DNA of 64,000 bases. Source: Hymenopus coronatus (lineage: Eukaryota > Arthropoda > Insecta > Mantodea > Hymenopodidae). Under the pieces are notes generated by a model. The model was not told where the DNA came from, searched no databases, and saw only the letters and a program-made list of their open reading frames with translations. Below, in pieces: positions 43,993 to 56,965 of this stretch. The translations under genes were made by a program, and so were the position numbers. Numbering within the stretch: position 1 is the first letter of the stretch; every line of letters starts with the position of its first letter. The stretch lies in assembly GCA_030762935.1 (NCBI GenBank), contig CM060880.1, positions 11,194,501 to 11,258,500 on the forward strand, read 5' to 3'.

Positions 43993-45395
43993 AGGTATAA
44001 TTGAAATAACGTGTAAAGAAAATCGTGTTACACGTAAGACTTGTTGCATTTTTGTCGATACCCCCTCAAAAACTGCTTTATTTCTGATTTGGGATACTTT
44101 ACATGAACCGAGAGAGATGGTGTGAGGCGGAGGCGAACCAAGCGGAGAATCTCTTGAAGCGACACATACAGATCTAGTTGGATGCACCCAGGGCTGGCGA
44201 CGCCTCTACTCTTCATGCACCGGGAGGCTGCGCCCGCTCAAGGTGCAGCAAACCCTTACATTAATGACTGAGCATCTCTCGTGTAACCGAGTGGGTGACC
44301 AGTCTCAAGGATTGCATCATCCTCCAAACGTAGGTATGTCATGCTCTTACATCAGAATGGAATAATGCACTTTTGCCTCATCATAAAATTCATTATTTTC
44401 GTGTTCTAAATTAAAACGAGATGGGATGTTTTAGAGTTGTTTAAATAACTATAATATATGCAGTTACAGTGGAGTTTATATTACTTTAGGATCGTGACAG
44501 CTGAGGGAACTGTGGTTTCTAAGGTAAGGGCGGGACCTCTTCAAAGTCCCACCACGCAAGCCTAAACAATTACAAGATAGGGATAATGGGGATGCTTCGC
44601 CCTAAAAAATGCTATGTTGTGCAAAACAGAAGAAAGAAAATACATGAACGTCTAAACAAAATCTTGATGATGAAAGTTAAGTTTTTTTTTTAGTTGTCGC
44701 TTACTCAAAAATGCATAGTTGTATTCTTAAGCTTTCAATGCAGAAGTTTTCTCCATCCCAAATTATCGTTACTTTTTGTTTTCGAAAATTACGCTTAATC
44801 GGTTTGACTAAAATGTGTTTGGAATATTGATACGAAAAAATAGGTACGTTTTGAATGTTCTGTAATTGGCCTTTGATGTCTTCTTCATTCGTGTGAAACA
44901 ATAATGACCGAAAACATAGAGTAAACAGTTTAGATGTTTATAAGCTACAGTTTATTGTTAAAACAGAATGCAGCTGCGTTTATTCTTAAGACTTTCCTTA
45001 CATTTTATGTAGACATAAAATTGTTTCTTATGACCATCATACTTGTTTCCTAGTCTTCTGCAACATTTACAGAATCAAAGAAAATATACTTTTAAACATT
45101 CTTGTGTTGCATTTACACGGCTTTCTCTACTCTTCCATCCATAACTATTCTTCCGTTTACTTTTCTCTCTTTATGTCGCTTTAACTACGGGATTATATCG
45201 CGACGAATCTATTAGGAGCTACTTCAAGAGTCGGTGGAAGTTAGTTTTCTAGGTCTTATCCCAGTACCTTACCATCTTGCTTCTTCAGAGACCTCGTACC
45301 TGCCAGCACTATAGCACCTCTGCTTCTATGCGTGACAAGTAGATGACTACTTTGACCGTGAACAGGGAGATGTTAATAAAAGTCAACTGTAAAAA
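43993..45395 (+). other. Intron; old HINE-like relic at about 44690-44960
   Basis: The relic keeps TACTCAAAAATGCATAG, GAAAATTACGCTTAATCGG and CTTCTTCATTCG, strongly diverged. Nothing else recognised. Confidence 0.35.
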
Positions 45396-45682
45396 TGAAA
45401 ATGGCGTGTTATTTATGGACGCTCTTTAACTGCTGTGGTTCTCAGCACATTCTAAAGAGTGAAAGACCGCTTAATTTTGCTCAGAGGCCTCTCTATCAGG
45501 CTTGAGGTGTTTTCTTTACGTGCCGTAAATCTACGACACGGGACCAACGGCTTTACTCACCTTCCGAAGGAAGCCATGCTAAGCATTTCTACACCCGAAA
45601 AATGCATCGTCCTCCGCCGGGTTTGAACCCGTGACTTGGGTATATGAAATTAGCATGGTAACCATCATACCACGGAGGCTTC
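45396..45682 (-). mobile_element. SINE-2, full-length copy
   Basis: Plus-strand view: AATGGCGTGTTATTTATGGA, CTTAATTTTGCTCAGAGGCC, ACACGGGACCAACGGCTTTA, CTTCCGAAGGAAGCCATGC, CCGCCGGGTTTGAACCCGTG, GGTAACCATCATACCACGG. A second tRNA-like remnant lies at about 45820-45890. Confidence 0.88.
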
Positions 45683-45954
45683 TACACATGATGTGCAAAT
45701 GTCATTAAGGTGCCGTCCAGTGTACCTGCCTTCATTATCTGCGAATAGATGGCAGAACATTCGCTATTTCATTATTGCTTTGGTGACTGACAGAAAGCAC
45801 GAAACAATATGATTCAGATTGGTCGGCCAATGGGATTTCAATCTGGGATCTCCTTAGGGATTTACCAACTGAGCCATTCCGTCGGTTCTGTCGACCTCTT
45901 GTTAAATAAACTTACACCAAACTTTTATACATTCATTGTAGATATAAGAAGGAT

Positions 45955-46880
45955 ATAGGAGCTAAAGCGATGGTTAGATTTTTAAAGAGCATGTTGCTAT
46001 GTGATGACTTATGACACGAGAAAAAACGAATAGCAGCTTATAACGAGACATTTCCAAATTGTGTGCCATTCTCTCTGTTATGGTTTATGAGTTTTTCAAA
46101 ATCTTTAGAATGACAGAGCTTCAGGTAATCATTTTAATTGTCCTTGAAATATCTTAAACATAATAGAATTTTAATCCAAATCGTTAAGGCGATTTTTGGA
46201 GGAAAAAAAAAAGAGTTTCCATTCTTCCAAAGAGTGGTTTGGGATTGGGGGGGTATCTTAAAACCGGAAAAAAACTATAAAAAAATTGTATTTCGGTTCA
46301 GCATCTTCCAAGAATGCGACACAATTTTCAAGAAAAATCCCTCCTCCCCGCATCACAAACTACTCTTCATTAATTTACTCAAAACGGCTAACGATTTCAT
46401 TTAAAATAACATAGATATATTGAAGTATTTTCATGAGAAGTGAAATATATATCTTGAATTTTCTGGAAATAACATTTGGGTCCTCCCGAGATGTATTTGT
46501 ATTGTTGGTAAATGATAAGGACAAATGCTAACTACGTAAAAAATGTAGATTTCGCTATATAACACAATTATTGGAGTTTATTTCTTGTGGCGTGAACCTT
46601 TTCTGAGGCATTCTAGGTATTGGTGTGAATTTTCTAATACTTCCTTCAAGACGAAAAGCTTTATTCGTGTTTATTTCGTGACCATGCAAAGAAAATATAA
46701 TTTTAAAGCCTTCGCATAGCAACCCTCTCTTAAAAGAATTGACACTGTATTCCCCAAATCTGTACATATACGGAAGTTTAGAATAATATGTCAACATGCA
46801 GTAGAAGAATACGCTTTTTAATAAATAAGAGTTTGTTGAAGAATGGTAAGTAAAACTAATGTGAAGTAAGGCATCGATTT
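45955..46880 (+). mobile_element. Diverged HINE-like repeat(s)
   Basis: Recognisable pieces include ATCTTCCAAGAATGCGACAC (46300), CTTGAATTTTCTGGAAATAA (46452) and AAAATGTAGATTTCG (46538); the left part is rearranged. The ends are not clear. Confidence 0.5.
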
Positions 46881-46984
46881 TTCTAAAATGTAATTAAATC
46901 GGGGATCTCTTAAAATAACATGCATATCTTATTTATCCTATTTACACGCATCAGTGATAAGGTATTCCACAGATCTGTTTTTGT

Positions 46985-47190
46985 TTGTTTATTTATTTAG
47001 TAGCTTAATGTTCTTTGACCTTGTTGGTCATATCGGACGATGAATGAAATTGGTGAAATGCTCAAATGATCTCGGGGTCCATGGAGCTTAAAGTCACTCG
47101 ACATTCGTCTTCTCAGGATAAGGGAAAACCACGAAAAGCCTTACCTAAAGCGAGATTCGAACTCACGACCTGTTGAATATGAGGCGGGCA
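46985..47190 (-). mobile_element. SINE-5 copy (uninterrupted)
   Basis: Plus-strand view: CGGGGTCCATGGAGCTTAAA, CACTCGACATTCGTCTTCTC, AAAGCGAGATTCGAACTCAC, CTGTTGAATATGAGGCGGGC. Serves as the empty-site reference for the nested insertion at 22921. Confidence 0.85.
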
Positions 47191-47509
47191 CAGATCTGTT
47201 TTTTTCGTTTCTGGAAATATCCAATACTCCCCTTACCATCCATTTCAGTCAAGTCTGTCAGTAATTCCGTAGATCAGTCACAACTTTAGGAAAACAAACA
47301 ATTTAAGAAAAAAATGGAAGTAATGCAGCTGTTTAGATGCATTAACAGACGGCCTTGAGTGACGTCGGCATAAAGATGCCTGTCACGGAGTAATAGCAAA
47401 GGTCGCGAACTCCTATTTAATCTCTTTGCTACGCTTTCTTGGAACATATCAGTGGCGGGTATGTTTATAGATAGTGATCAAGTAGCATCACTGACGTGCT
47501 CGCTCAAGG

Positions 47510-47636
47510 TGGGCTCAGACCACTCGCCTCTCACCTAGGCGGCCTGGGTTCGCAGGGGCGGGCTTTCCGGTTTCTTCGTTTCGTTTATCATCAGTGTCAT
47601 CGCCTACGGTGCCACAAGTAGTTAAACACTATAAAA
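47510..47636 (+). mobile_element. SINE-4 copy, internally deleted
   Basis: CAGACCACTCGCCTCTCACC, GCAGGGGCGGGCTTTCCGG, ATCATCAGTGTCATCGCCTA, AAGTAGTTAAACACT. Confidence 0.8.
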
Positions 47637-48378
47637 TATGTGTTTCATTCACATGACTTTCTCTACAACAAATTATTGTTCTATTTGCTTCATGCTAATC
47701 GATAAAAATAGTAGAAATGGTCTTATTACTTGTGCCCATGTAAGTGGAAAAGCCGGTTGCTATGTGACTGAAGTTCCTTTGTTTACAAATGGACAGAGTT
47801 GACAAAATCTGTATGAGGAAGCTGAAACCAATAATAAGGAATATTTAAAAACATTATGAACTCTACGAAAAGTGTATATAACTTAAGGTGTGTGTTTTAA
47901 CGAGCTCTGCATTTTCTAGTAAGTTTTTGTCTATCTCTTACAGTTTACTAGTTATGCAAAATTCCGCAAAATGTATCCAGAATAAAGATGGCTTCAGATG
48001 CTATTCCGAGGAAGTTCAAAATGCACATTTTATTTGTCATGTAAATATCTTTAATATGCGACATTTTAAGCAAAATCGTTAAGAGCCATTTTTGAGAAAA
48101 TCAAAATTCTCGAAAATTCTTGCATTTAAAGGGCAGTTGGGGTGGGGGATTTTCTTGAAAATATTCGTGTCGCATCCTTGGAAGATATTAAACGTAAATA
48201 CCAAGTTTAGTATTTAGCGGACTCTTCGTTTTTGAGTTTTTTTTCTAAAAACGCCCATTTTGATTCAGGGGGTCTCAAAACATGTCTTTCCGGTGAAATC
48301 TCGGTATCGAATTTTTGGGTGCAATACAATACCTCCTATATACACTATGTACATAGTACGTGTAGAGAAAGTAAAGAA
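47637..48378 (-). mobile_element. HINE-like repeat, near full length
   Basis: Plus-strand view: ATATGTGTTTCATTCACATG, ACTTTCTCTACAACAAATTA, and at the other end GTATCGAATTTTTGGGTGCA, ACACTATGTACATAGTACGT, GTAGAGAAAGTAAA. Both hairpin ends and both subterminal repeats are preserved. Confidence 0.9.
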
Positions 48379-48409
48379 GATTCTTCCCTGTTTTTCATTC
48401 TTCACAGCG

Positions 48410-49965
48410 CAGTGATGAGTATCCTCAGTGCCATACTAGCTCAAGGTAGCACCTCTCTCCCGTTTTTGTTTCTAGGATGATGATCAACTAACTGTCCTCA
48501 CTGCCGTAAAGGTAGCAGTATTGCCCAGTAGCCTCACTACCGTACTACTTATAGATAACAGATACTGCTCCGAGGATGTTTGCAGTATGTCCTCATCGCC
48601 TACTAGCTAAACTCGAGTTTGTTCACAGGCTGCCCTCACCACCATGTTAACTCAAGGCAGCAGATACTTCCCCGGTTTTATTTACAGTATATCTATCCAT
48701 CATATTAACTCAAGGAGCAGATGCTTCCCCAAGTTTGTTTACAGGTATCTCTCCACCATATTAGCCTAAGGCATCAGATACTTCCCTGAGGGTTTACAGA
48801 GTATCCTCACCAAGGCATCAGATACTTCCCCGAATCTGTTTACAGGTATCTCTCCACCATATTAGCTTAAGGTATCAGATACTTCCCTGAGTGTTTACAG
48901 AGTATCCTCACCAAGGCATCAGATACTTCCCCGAATCTGTTTACAGGTATCTCTCCACCATATTAGCCTAAGGCATCAGATACTTCCCCGAGTCAGTTTA
49001 CAGAGTATCCTCACCACCATATTAGCCCAAGGTATCAGATACTTCCCCGAGCCTGTTTACAGAGTATCCTCACCACCATATTAGCCTAAAGTATCAGATA
49101 CTTCCCCGAGCCTGTTTACAGAGTATTCTCACCATCATATTAGCCCAAGGTATCAGATACATCCCTGGGTCTGTTTACAGAGTATCCTCACCACCATATT
49201 AGCCTAAAGCATCAGATACTGCCCCGAGCCTGTTTACAGAGTATCTCTCCACCATAATAGCCCAAGGCATCAGATACTTCCCCGAGCCTGTTTACAGAGT
49301 ATTCTCACCACCATATTAGCCCAAGGTATCAGATACTTCCCTGGGTCTGTTTACAGAGTATCCTCACCACCATATTAGCCCAAGGCATCAGATACTTCCC
49401 CGAGTCTGTTTACAGAGTATCCTCACCACCATATGAGCCTAAAGCATCAGATACTTCCCCGAGCCTGTTTACAGAGTATCCTCACCACCATATTAGCCTA
49501 AAGCATCAGATACTTCCCCGAGCCTGTTTACAGAGTATTCTCACCACCATATTAGCCTAAAGCATCAGATACTTCCCCGAGCCTGTTTACAGAGTATCCT
49601 CACCACCATATTAGCCTAAAGCATCAGATACTTCCCCGAGCCTGTTTACAGAGTATTCTCACCACCATATTAGCCCAATGCATCAGATACTTCCCTGGGT
49701 CTGTTTACAGAGTATCTCTCCACCATAGCCCAAGGCATCAGATACTTCCCCGAGCCTGTTTACAGAGTATTCTCACCACCATATTAGCCCAAGGCATCAG
49801 ATACTTCCCCGAGCCTGTTTACAGAGTATTCTCACCACCATATTAGCCCAAGGCATCAGATACTTCCCTGGGTCTGTTTACAGAGTATCTCTCCACCATA
49901 ATAGCCAAGGCATCAGATACTTCCCTGGGTTTGTTCACAGGATATATTCACTACCTTGTTAGCCT
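48410..49965. repeat. 59-bp minisatellite, more than 20 units
   Basis: Consensus blocks of one 59-bp unit: GCATCAGATACTTCCCCGAG, CCTGTTTACAGAGTATTCTC, ACCACCATATTAGCCCAAG. Units are nearly identical from about 48755 to 49950 (about 20 copies) and increasingly diverged and length-variable from 48410 to 48750. The last unit at 49915 is also diverged. The variant CCCTGGGTCTG recurs at 49165, 49341, 49695 and 49869, i.e. at about 3 or 6 unit spacings. Confidence 0.95.
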
Positions 49966-50335
49966 TAGGCAGTGGACAGCCTGATTTGGGCAACGAGACA
50001 AAAGAATGCTTTTAACTGTTGTCGATCTTTACAACCTTGACTGTTAAAGCGACAAAACGTATTACGTAGCCAGTTCACCTTCATCCTCGCAGCGACAGGG
50101 AGTTAAAAGAATGTTACGCGTCGCTTCCATGCAGAAATCGGTTAGAGAAATTTTAAATTCAGTGATATGCTATCGGTGTGTGCCTTTTTCTATCTTTAGT
50201 AACTTTCTTGCAAAGTCCCACCAGCTAAGATATATAAAATAAAACTCGTTGATGGCTCTTTATGTTCTAATATCCCCTTCTTGGGAATAACTCATTCAAC
50301 ATTACTTAATTTTAGTGTATGTGAATTAAACATCC
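49966..50335. other. ASAP intron 1, no feature recognised
   Basis: Sequence between the minisatellite and the next repeat copy; nothing identified. Confidence 0.4.
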
Positions 50336-51203
50336 TTTTTAATTTCTCTACAAGTACCATGTACGTAGTGTATAAAGAAGGTATTATATTCCGCCCAAAT
50401 ATTTGATACCGAGACTCACCGGAAATACACGTTTTAGGATCCCCTATATCCAGAAAAAAAAGCATTTTCAGAAAAAGGTCCGTGTGTCTGTGAACACGAG
50501 GTTTGGTAAAATACCAAACTTGGTGTTTAAGTTTATTATCTTCCAGGGATGCGACACGAAGGATTTGAGAAAAATCCCCCCCACCCCAAACAACCTTTAC
50601 ATGGATAATTTTCGGAAATTTTTATTTTCTTAAAAATGGCTCTAACGAGTTTGATTAAAATGCCGTATATTAAAGACATTTACACAGCAAATAAACCATA
50701 TGCCTTACATTTTCTGGGAATAGCCTCTGAAGACCTCCTTATTCTGGAGGTATTTTGCCGAATTTTGCTTAACTGCTAAACCGCAAGAGACAAACAAAAA
50801 CTTACTGTACAAAAAATGTAGATCTCGTCAAAACACACAATTTATGCCCTTTGTAGTTTTGTCGTGGGGTAACCGCTTCGAGATATTCCTTCTTATTGGT
50901 TTCAATTGTAAAGTACTTATACTTTTCTCAGACAGGAAGTGTCGTTTTTCTTTTCTTCTACTACTGGCAAAGCAAAGAAGCGATTGGCAATGATAATTGC
51001 ATAACGAGAGCTTTTAAATATTTAACTATCTTTTTAGCCCAGCGTGTTCCCTTAGTTCTCTTCTACTTGTAAGGAACTAATCAATAATAACATTCTGCTA
51101 ATGTTTATCTCGATTAACATGGTGTGGAAAAAGAATAATCTTTTGTGTGAAGTTTGTAGAACAGCTAGAGAAAGGCATGCGAGTGTAATACATCAGATTT
51201 TTA
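50336..51203 (+). mobile_element. HINE-like repeat, full length
   Basis: TTTTTAATTTCTCTACAAG, ACCATGTACGTAGT, GTATAAAGAAGGTATTATAT, AGGGATGCGACACGAAGG, AATGTTTATCTCGATTAACA, TAGAGAAAGGCATGCGAG, TACATCAGATTTTT. Confidence 0.9.
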
Positions 51204-51984
51204 TTAGCTCTGTGCTTGCTCAGAAGTGAAAACTCATGACATAAATTAACGCACATCGTAGCAGATTTATGGTGACGCGAGAATACCCAAGTTCCATTTG
51301 TGCCGACTGAGGGGGGAGGGGAGGCACTTTCGGTCCTTCTGACTTACAAAAGAGAGGCATCTCCCTCACAATTTTACTGAAGGGGCATGACCTTTCTAAA
51401 ATTGGAAGATAGATTTCTAATTTGAAAAAAAGAGAAATAAAATTGTTTTAAATGGATGAAACTGTGATGTAAAGGACTATCTTTATTTCAAATGCACAGT
51501 GCACAAAGGCGATGATGCAACTTAGGTTTATGTTAACATCGGAACCCATAAATAATGAATTTCTCTTGTGTTGCCACATCCGCAGTTTCATTATCTATTA
51601 CAGAACAAAAAATTGCAGCTTAATAATTGCAAATTGGTACCATGCAGAATGCAATTAGTTGGGTACCTATGTGATGAGAAATCCACTTATAAGAGTTGTG
51701 ATGCACCCATTTTTGGGGTTCGGGGCTCCCCTCATCTAAACTGTAGCAGATTTTAAAACTACTTTGCCTAAAAGCTGTTGCTGTCAGTCAATGTTTGCGT
51801 AAAGAAGCCATGAATTTAGATCTTCCTTCAGTGGCAGACTTACTTATAAGGCGGTGGACGCTGACGAAGAAATAATAATTGGGAAAGGAAATTTTGGAAG
51901 ACAAAGTTCCAGGTATAAGTTTTGGGGGTACCCCCTGGTATTTGCCTGTCATGGGAATTGCGGAAAACTTGGAATAAAAAAACT
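51204..51984. other. ASAP intron 1, no feature recognised
   Basis: Contains a G-rich run near 51310 and short open frames without similarity. Confidence 0.35.
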
Positions 51985-52075
51985 CAGTCAAAGAAGACGG
52001 TACTGGCTGGAGTTGAACCGCAGACCTCGCGTTCACGTGTCCACTTCTTGGCCACTCTTGTTGGTAGGAATGTAC
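51985..52075 (-). mobile_element. tRNA-like SINE head (unassigned family)
   Basis: Minus strand: AACAAGAGTGGCCAAGAAGT, ACACGTGAACGCGAGGTC, box-B-like GCGGTTCAACTCCAGCC; the body was not delimited. Confidence 0.5.
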
Positions 52076-52150
52076 TGAGATGCAACTTATTGGCTAAAAT
52101 CAGTAGGACTAGCATTATTTTGCTTCAAATGTCAAACTAAAAGCCATATA

Positions 52151-53216
52151 CGAGAGGTGATCAAAAACCAAGGTTACAATGCCCATATTTGTGGAGTTTG
52201 GTCCGTTATATTGAAATTAGTATTTTGCGGTAATTCTAATAGATGCGCTTGGCTGCTATGCAGATTCAGCCACCCAGTTGTAGTAAAATATAAATAGTCT
52301 CATTTGGAAAACTGGTCTCCAAAGAAATCCACTCAGTTATTAGATTTCTATGGGCCAAAACATGTAACCGCAGCTGAAATTCACCGGCAGCCGGTAGAGG
52401 TTTAAGGGGAGACTGTAATGTCTCGACAGCATGTCGCAGAACGGTGTCTAAAGTTTCCGGCACACCGACGGATCACAGTGGCCGACCCAGCACGACATTA
52501 ACTGATTTGAACACAGCTCGCGTGATGCAGGACAACAGGAGGATCACGATAGAATTGGGAATGTCGTTAGGAAGTGTTCGTTGCATTGTTCACGATATTT
52601 TGCAGTACCGGAAAGTTTGTGCCCGATGGGTTCCACGAAATATGTCCAACCAACACAAGCAGAAGCACATGGGCGCAAGTGTGCAACTTCTACAACGGTT
52701 CTTGACGAAAGGAACCGTTTTCCTCATCACATTGTCACGGGTGACAAAACAAGGGTCCACCATTAAGCATAAGCAGTCGTCAATGGAGTGGAAACACCCT
52801 TCCTCTCCGAAGACGAAGTTTATAGTGCGCCTCTGCCGGGAAGGTGATGGCCTGAGTGTTTTTTGGACAGTGCAGTTGTCGCAACATTTGTGAAAAGAGG
52901 AAACGGTGAGGACTTCTCACCAAGGGCAATATGTTCCTCCACAACGCGCGATCTAATACAGCCCAAAATACCACCAGGTTGTTGAAGCAGTTTTGGTGGG
53001 ACATCGTCGATCACACTCCCTTCAGGGTACTTAAACATTTTACTTCACTTGAAGGAGCATCTAGAAGGCTGACGATTCGCTTCTTATGAGAAGGTGAAAC
53101 ACTTCGCGATAACGTGGCCCAACACGCAAGAACAGGATGTTTACCATGAAGGAATATTCAAACTCGTCCCATGAAACGACAGGTGCCTAAACCAATATGG
53201 GGACAATATCGAAAAG
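52151..53216 (+). pseudogene. Tc1/mariner-type transposase relic with probable left TIR
   Basis: A left end CGAGAGGTGATCAAAAACC directly after TA (52149-52150) looks like a mariner terminus. Frames give GRPSTTLTDLNTARVM, ITIELGMSLGSVRCIVHDIL, YRKVCARWVPRNM, VTGDKTRVHH (catalytic block; the active form has DETW), SSMEWKHPSSPK, then, further right, LLKQFWWDIVDH and, near the end, WGQYRKEA. Frame changes are numerous. The right end is lost where the inverted HINE-like copy starts at 53217. Confidence 0.82.
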
Positions 53217-54062
53217 AAGCTGTGTTCCACTCACATTTCTTTCTCTACATTTCTGCAAAAATTATTGTTAAAAAGCTTATTCTTCGATTTACTTCATGAT
53301 AATCGAGAAAAAAATTAGCAGAAATACTATTACTACTTGCTTCCTTCTACGTAGAAGCGAAATAAGGGAGTACCATAGATTAAAGTAATAATCAAAAGCT
53401 GGTTGCTATGTGACTGAGGTTCCTTTGTTTGTATGGACAGGAGTGGACCAATTTCCGTATGAGAAAATACAAGTTTTTTTTAAAGCTGAAACTAATAACA
53501 AAGAATATCTCAAAACTGTCAACCTCACGAAAAAAAATGTATATAAGACAAATTGCGTGTTTTAACGAGCTCTACATTTTTGTGTGGTAAGTTTTCGTCT
53601 ATCTCTTACGGTTTGCCAGCTATGCAAAATTCCGCAAATTTAATCCAGGATAAACGTCTTCAGAGGCTGTTCCCAGAAGATTGAAGATATGGATTTTATT
53701 TCCCATGTAAATATTTTAAATGTAAGAGATTTTAATCAAAATCGTTAGAGCAATTTTTGAGAAAATAAAACATTTCGAAATATTTCCATGTAAAGTGTGG
53801 GGGGATTTCCTTGAAAATCTTCGTGTCGCATACTTGGAAGATACCAAACTTAAATACCAAGTTTGGTATTTAACGTCTTTCGTTTCTGAGCTATGCTGTT
53901 CTACACACACACACACACACACACCCGCGCGCGCGCAAACCTTTTCCAAAAATGCATATTATGGATTCAGGGGGACCAAAAGCATGTATTTCCTGTGAAA
54001 TCTCGGTATGGAATTTTTGGGTGCAATACACTATATGCATAGTACGTGTAGAGAAAGTAATA
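53217..54062 (-). mobile_element. HINE-like repeat, near full length
   Basis: Plus-strand view: CTGTGTTCCACTCACATTTC, TTTCTCTACATTTCTGCAA, ACTTGGAAGATACCAAACTT, ACACACACACACCCGCGCGC microsatellite at 53905-53936, CTATATGCATAGTACGTGTA, GAGAAAGTAA. Confidence 0.9.
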
Positions 54063-54447
54063 AGCTAATGCATGTTCTATCAGTTGGCTCTGTTGGTTGT
54101 ATTAAAATGTACACGTTTCACAGTCTTTGTAACCCTCGTATTTAATGTGTTGCTGTACAGTCCTGTCCCCCAAAATGTATAGCAAGTCGGCTGCTTGATT
54201 GGACATCAATCATTTAATTGTCAAGTACACCAAATAATAAAGTTTCACAATATGTTTTACAAAAGTGCCTACATGATGCACAATTCCAAAATGCCTTCTT
54301 TAATGTTTCAAAGCTATTTCACGAGTGTTTGTTTAGTAGCCAAACTTTTTTAAATCTTAATTAATTGAACGCTGTTGCTAACATTATAAATCGAATTTTG
54401 TTCTATGAGTATTCCTTACCGCTCTATTCAACCATTTGTGTGTTCTT

Positions 54448-54848
54448 GTTACTTTCTCTATATGTACTATGCACATAGTGTATGCAGAAGGTATTGCATG
54501 TTCTGAGACTCTCTGAATCCAAAAAAAAGCACTTTTAGAAACATTTCCGTGTGTGTGTGTGCGCGTGCGTGCGTGAGCACCAGAGCTCAGAAACGAAAAG
54601 GCCGTTAAATACCAAGCTTGATACTATTTAAGTTTAGTATGTCCCAAGAATGCGACACGAAGATTTTCAAGAAAATCCCACCCACCCCAACTACCCTTTA
54701 TATGGAAAACATTTCGAAACTTTTGATTTTCTCAAAAATACTAGCGATTTTTATTACATTTTCTTATATTTTAAGATATTTACATGACAGAATCTATATC
54801 TTGAATTTTCTGGGAATAACCTCTAAAGACCTCTTTATTCTGGATGAC

Positions 54849-54880
<32 letters not shown>

Positions 54881-55277
54881 TGCATAAGTAGTAAAGCGTA
54901 AGAGACAAAACCTTACTACACATTGTAGAGCTCCTTGAAATACACAACTTATGTAATATAAATTTTTTTTTTTCCCTGGAGTTGAGATATTCCTCGTTAT
55001 GTTTTCAGTTTTAAAATACTTTCTCATTGAGGAGCTTGTCAACTCCTGACCACGCCAAGAAACGGAATTCAATCCCATAGCAAACACATTTTAAAACATG
55101 TGACGGTCGACTTAACTTAGTATTTTCCCCTTATTTCCCTTCTACTTATAAAGGATTAAGTAATAAGACCGTTTCTGCTAATGTTTATCTCGATTAGTAT
55201 AAAGTGGATAGAAGAGTAAGCTTATTAACAATAATTTGTTACAGAGATGTAGAGAAAGTCATGTGAATGGAACACAT
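54448..55277 (+). mobile_element. HINE-like repeat, near full length
   Basis: TTACTTTCTCTATATG, ACTATGCACATAGT, GTGTGTGTGTGCGCGTGCGT, AAGAATGCGACACGAAG, a T-run of 27 at 54849-54875, AATGTTTATCTCGATTAGTA, GATGTAGAGAAAGTCATGTG, ACACATCAGATATTT. Confidence 0.92.
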
Positions 55278-55977
55278 CAGATATTTATGTTAAGGGTTGG
55301 CGTTATTGAAGGTTGTAGTGCAGCTTATTTTAAAACCTAAGTGTACCAAGTTTGTTTTAAATTATACCAAAAAACCCCTTGATAAGTTCATAGGAAAAGC
55401 TGGTTTGGAACCCCTCCTTCCAATAACTGAATTCGGGTGTTGCCAAACCACAAGCAGTTCTCCATCTTCTGTTTTTAAATTTATGAATTGGTAAACCCTC
55501 ACTGATTTATCATAAGGCTGTTTGTTCAATGCGGTCTTTTAAGAGTGGAATGAATAAAAAAATCTGCGCGTGTATATTCCTCGAGTGCGGCGGCGGCCAA
55601 TCTTCAAGAAAAACCATCAAGCAGGCAGTTCCATTTGCACACAAATGCTGACAAAACAAGGAACATTTCGCTTCGTTTCTCTGGAGATTACTTCTCTTTC
55701 TCAGATTGGTTGGAAGAGAGTGTTGCATTGGGAGGAACAAACACGTCGTAAAGAAATTGGCGTCTCGAGAGAGACAGAATCGAGCTCAAATCCATGTGCA
55801 CTGGCACAGAATTACATTCTCTCAGATATTAACGTTTGTTACTATCTACAGGAGATATACTATCAGGAGGATATTATAGCACACTTTCCTTCATCGAATT
55901 CTTGTTTCCTCCAGTTCATTCTATACCAATATTGTCCACTGATATTTCCGGCTCAACTATATCTTTCATTGGAATAT
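55278..55977. other. ASAP intron 1; unrecognised open frames
   Basis: A 142-codon plus-strand frame (55570-55998) and overlapping minus-strand frames match no family that I recognise; the former runs into the next repeat copy. Not called as a gene. Confidence 0.35.
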
Positions 55978-56771
55978 TTTTACTTACTCTGTGCATAGTG
56001 TATAGAGAAGGTATTGTAATGCACCCAAAAATTCGATACCGAGATTTCACTGGAAATATATGATTTCAGTCCCCCTAAATCCCCCCCCAAAAAGCATTTT
56101 TAGAAAAATGTCCGTGGGCAGCATAGTTCAAAAATGAAAAGACAGTTAAATAGTTAAATACTGAACTTGGTATTTAAGTTTGGTATCTTCCAAGGTTGCG
56201 ACACAAAGATTTTCAAGAAAATCCCCCCCCACCACAACTACCCGTTACATGGAACTTTTTTCGAAAATTTTGATTTTAGAAAAATGACTCTAACCATTTC
56301 GATTAAATTATCATTTATTAAAGATATTTACCTGACAAATAAAATGTATATCTTGAATTTTCGGGGAATAGCCTCTGAAGACTACTTTATGAATTTTACG
56401 GAATTTTGCATAACTGCTAAACTGTAAGAGATGGACAAAAACTTACCACGCAAAAAATGTAGAGTGCATTAAAACACACAATTTATATTATATACATTTT
56501 TTTTACGTGGGGTTGATGGTATTCCTTTTCTCATACAGAAATTTGTCAACTCCTGTCCATACAAAGTAAGGAGCTTCAGTTACATAGCAACCAGCTTTTG
56601 ACTATCACTTTAACCTATGGTACTCCCTTATTTCGCTTGTACTTACAAGGAAGCAAGTAATAAGACTATTTCTGCTAACTTTTTTCGATTAGCATGAAGT
56701 AACTAGAAGAATAAGATTTTTAACAATAATTTGATGCAGAGAAAGTCATGTGAATGGAACACATCAGATTT
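55978..56771 (+). mobile_element. HINE-like repeat, tandem copy 1
   Basis: TTTTTACTTACTCTGTGC, CATAGTGTATAGAGAAGG, AATTCGATACCGAGATTTCA, CTTTTTTCGATTAGCATGAA, AGAGAAAGTCATGTGAATGG, ACACATCAGATTTTT. Its right end is the left end of the next copy. Confidence 0.93.
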
Positions 56772-56908
56772 TTACTTTCTCCATACGCACTATGTACATA
56801 GTGTATAGAGAAAGTATTGCACTCCACCAAAAATTCGATAACGAGATTTCACCGGAAATATATGTTTTAGGGTCCCCAATATCCAAAAAAAGCATTTTCA
56901 CAAAAAGG

Positions 56909-56965
<57 letters not shown>

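Noticed and set aside
48410..49965. CRISPR-like array
   Set aside because: The units are contiguous 59-bp tandem repeats without unique spacers, in a eukaryotic intron.
55570..55998. 142-codon plus-strand open frame as a gene
   Set aside because: No family recognised; its C-terminal end is formed by the left end of a HINE-like copy, and there is no supporting splice or start context.
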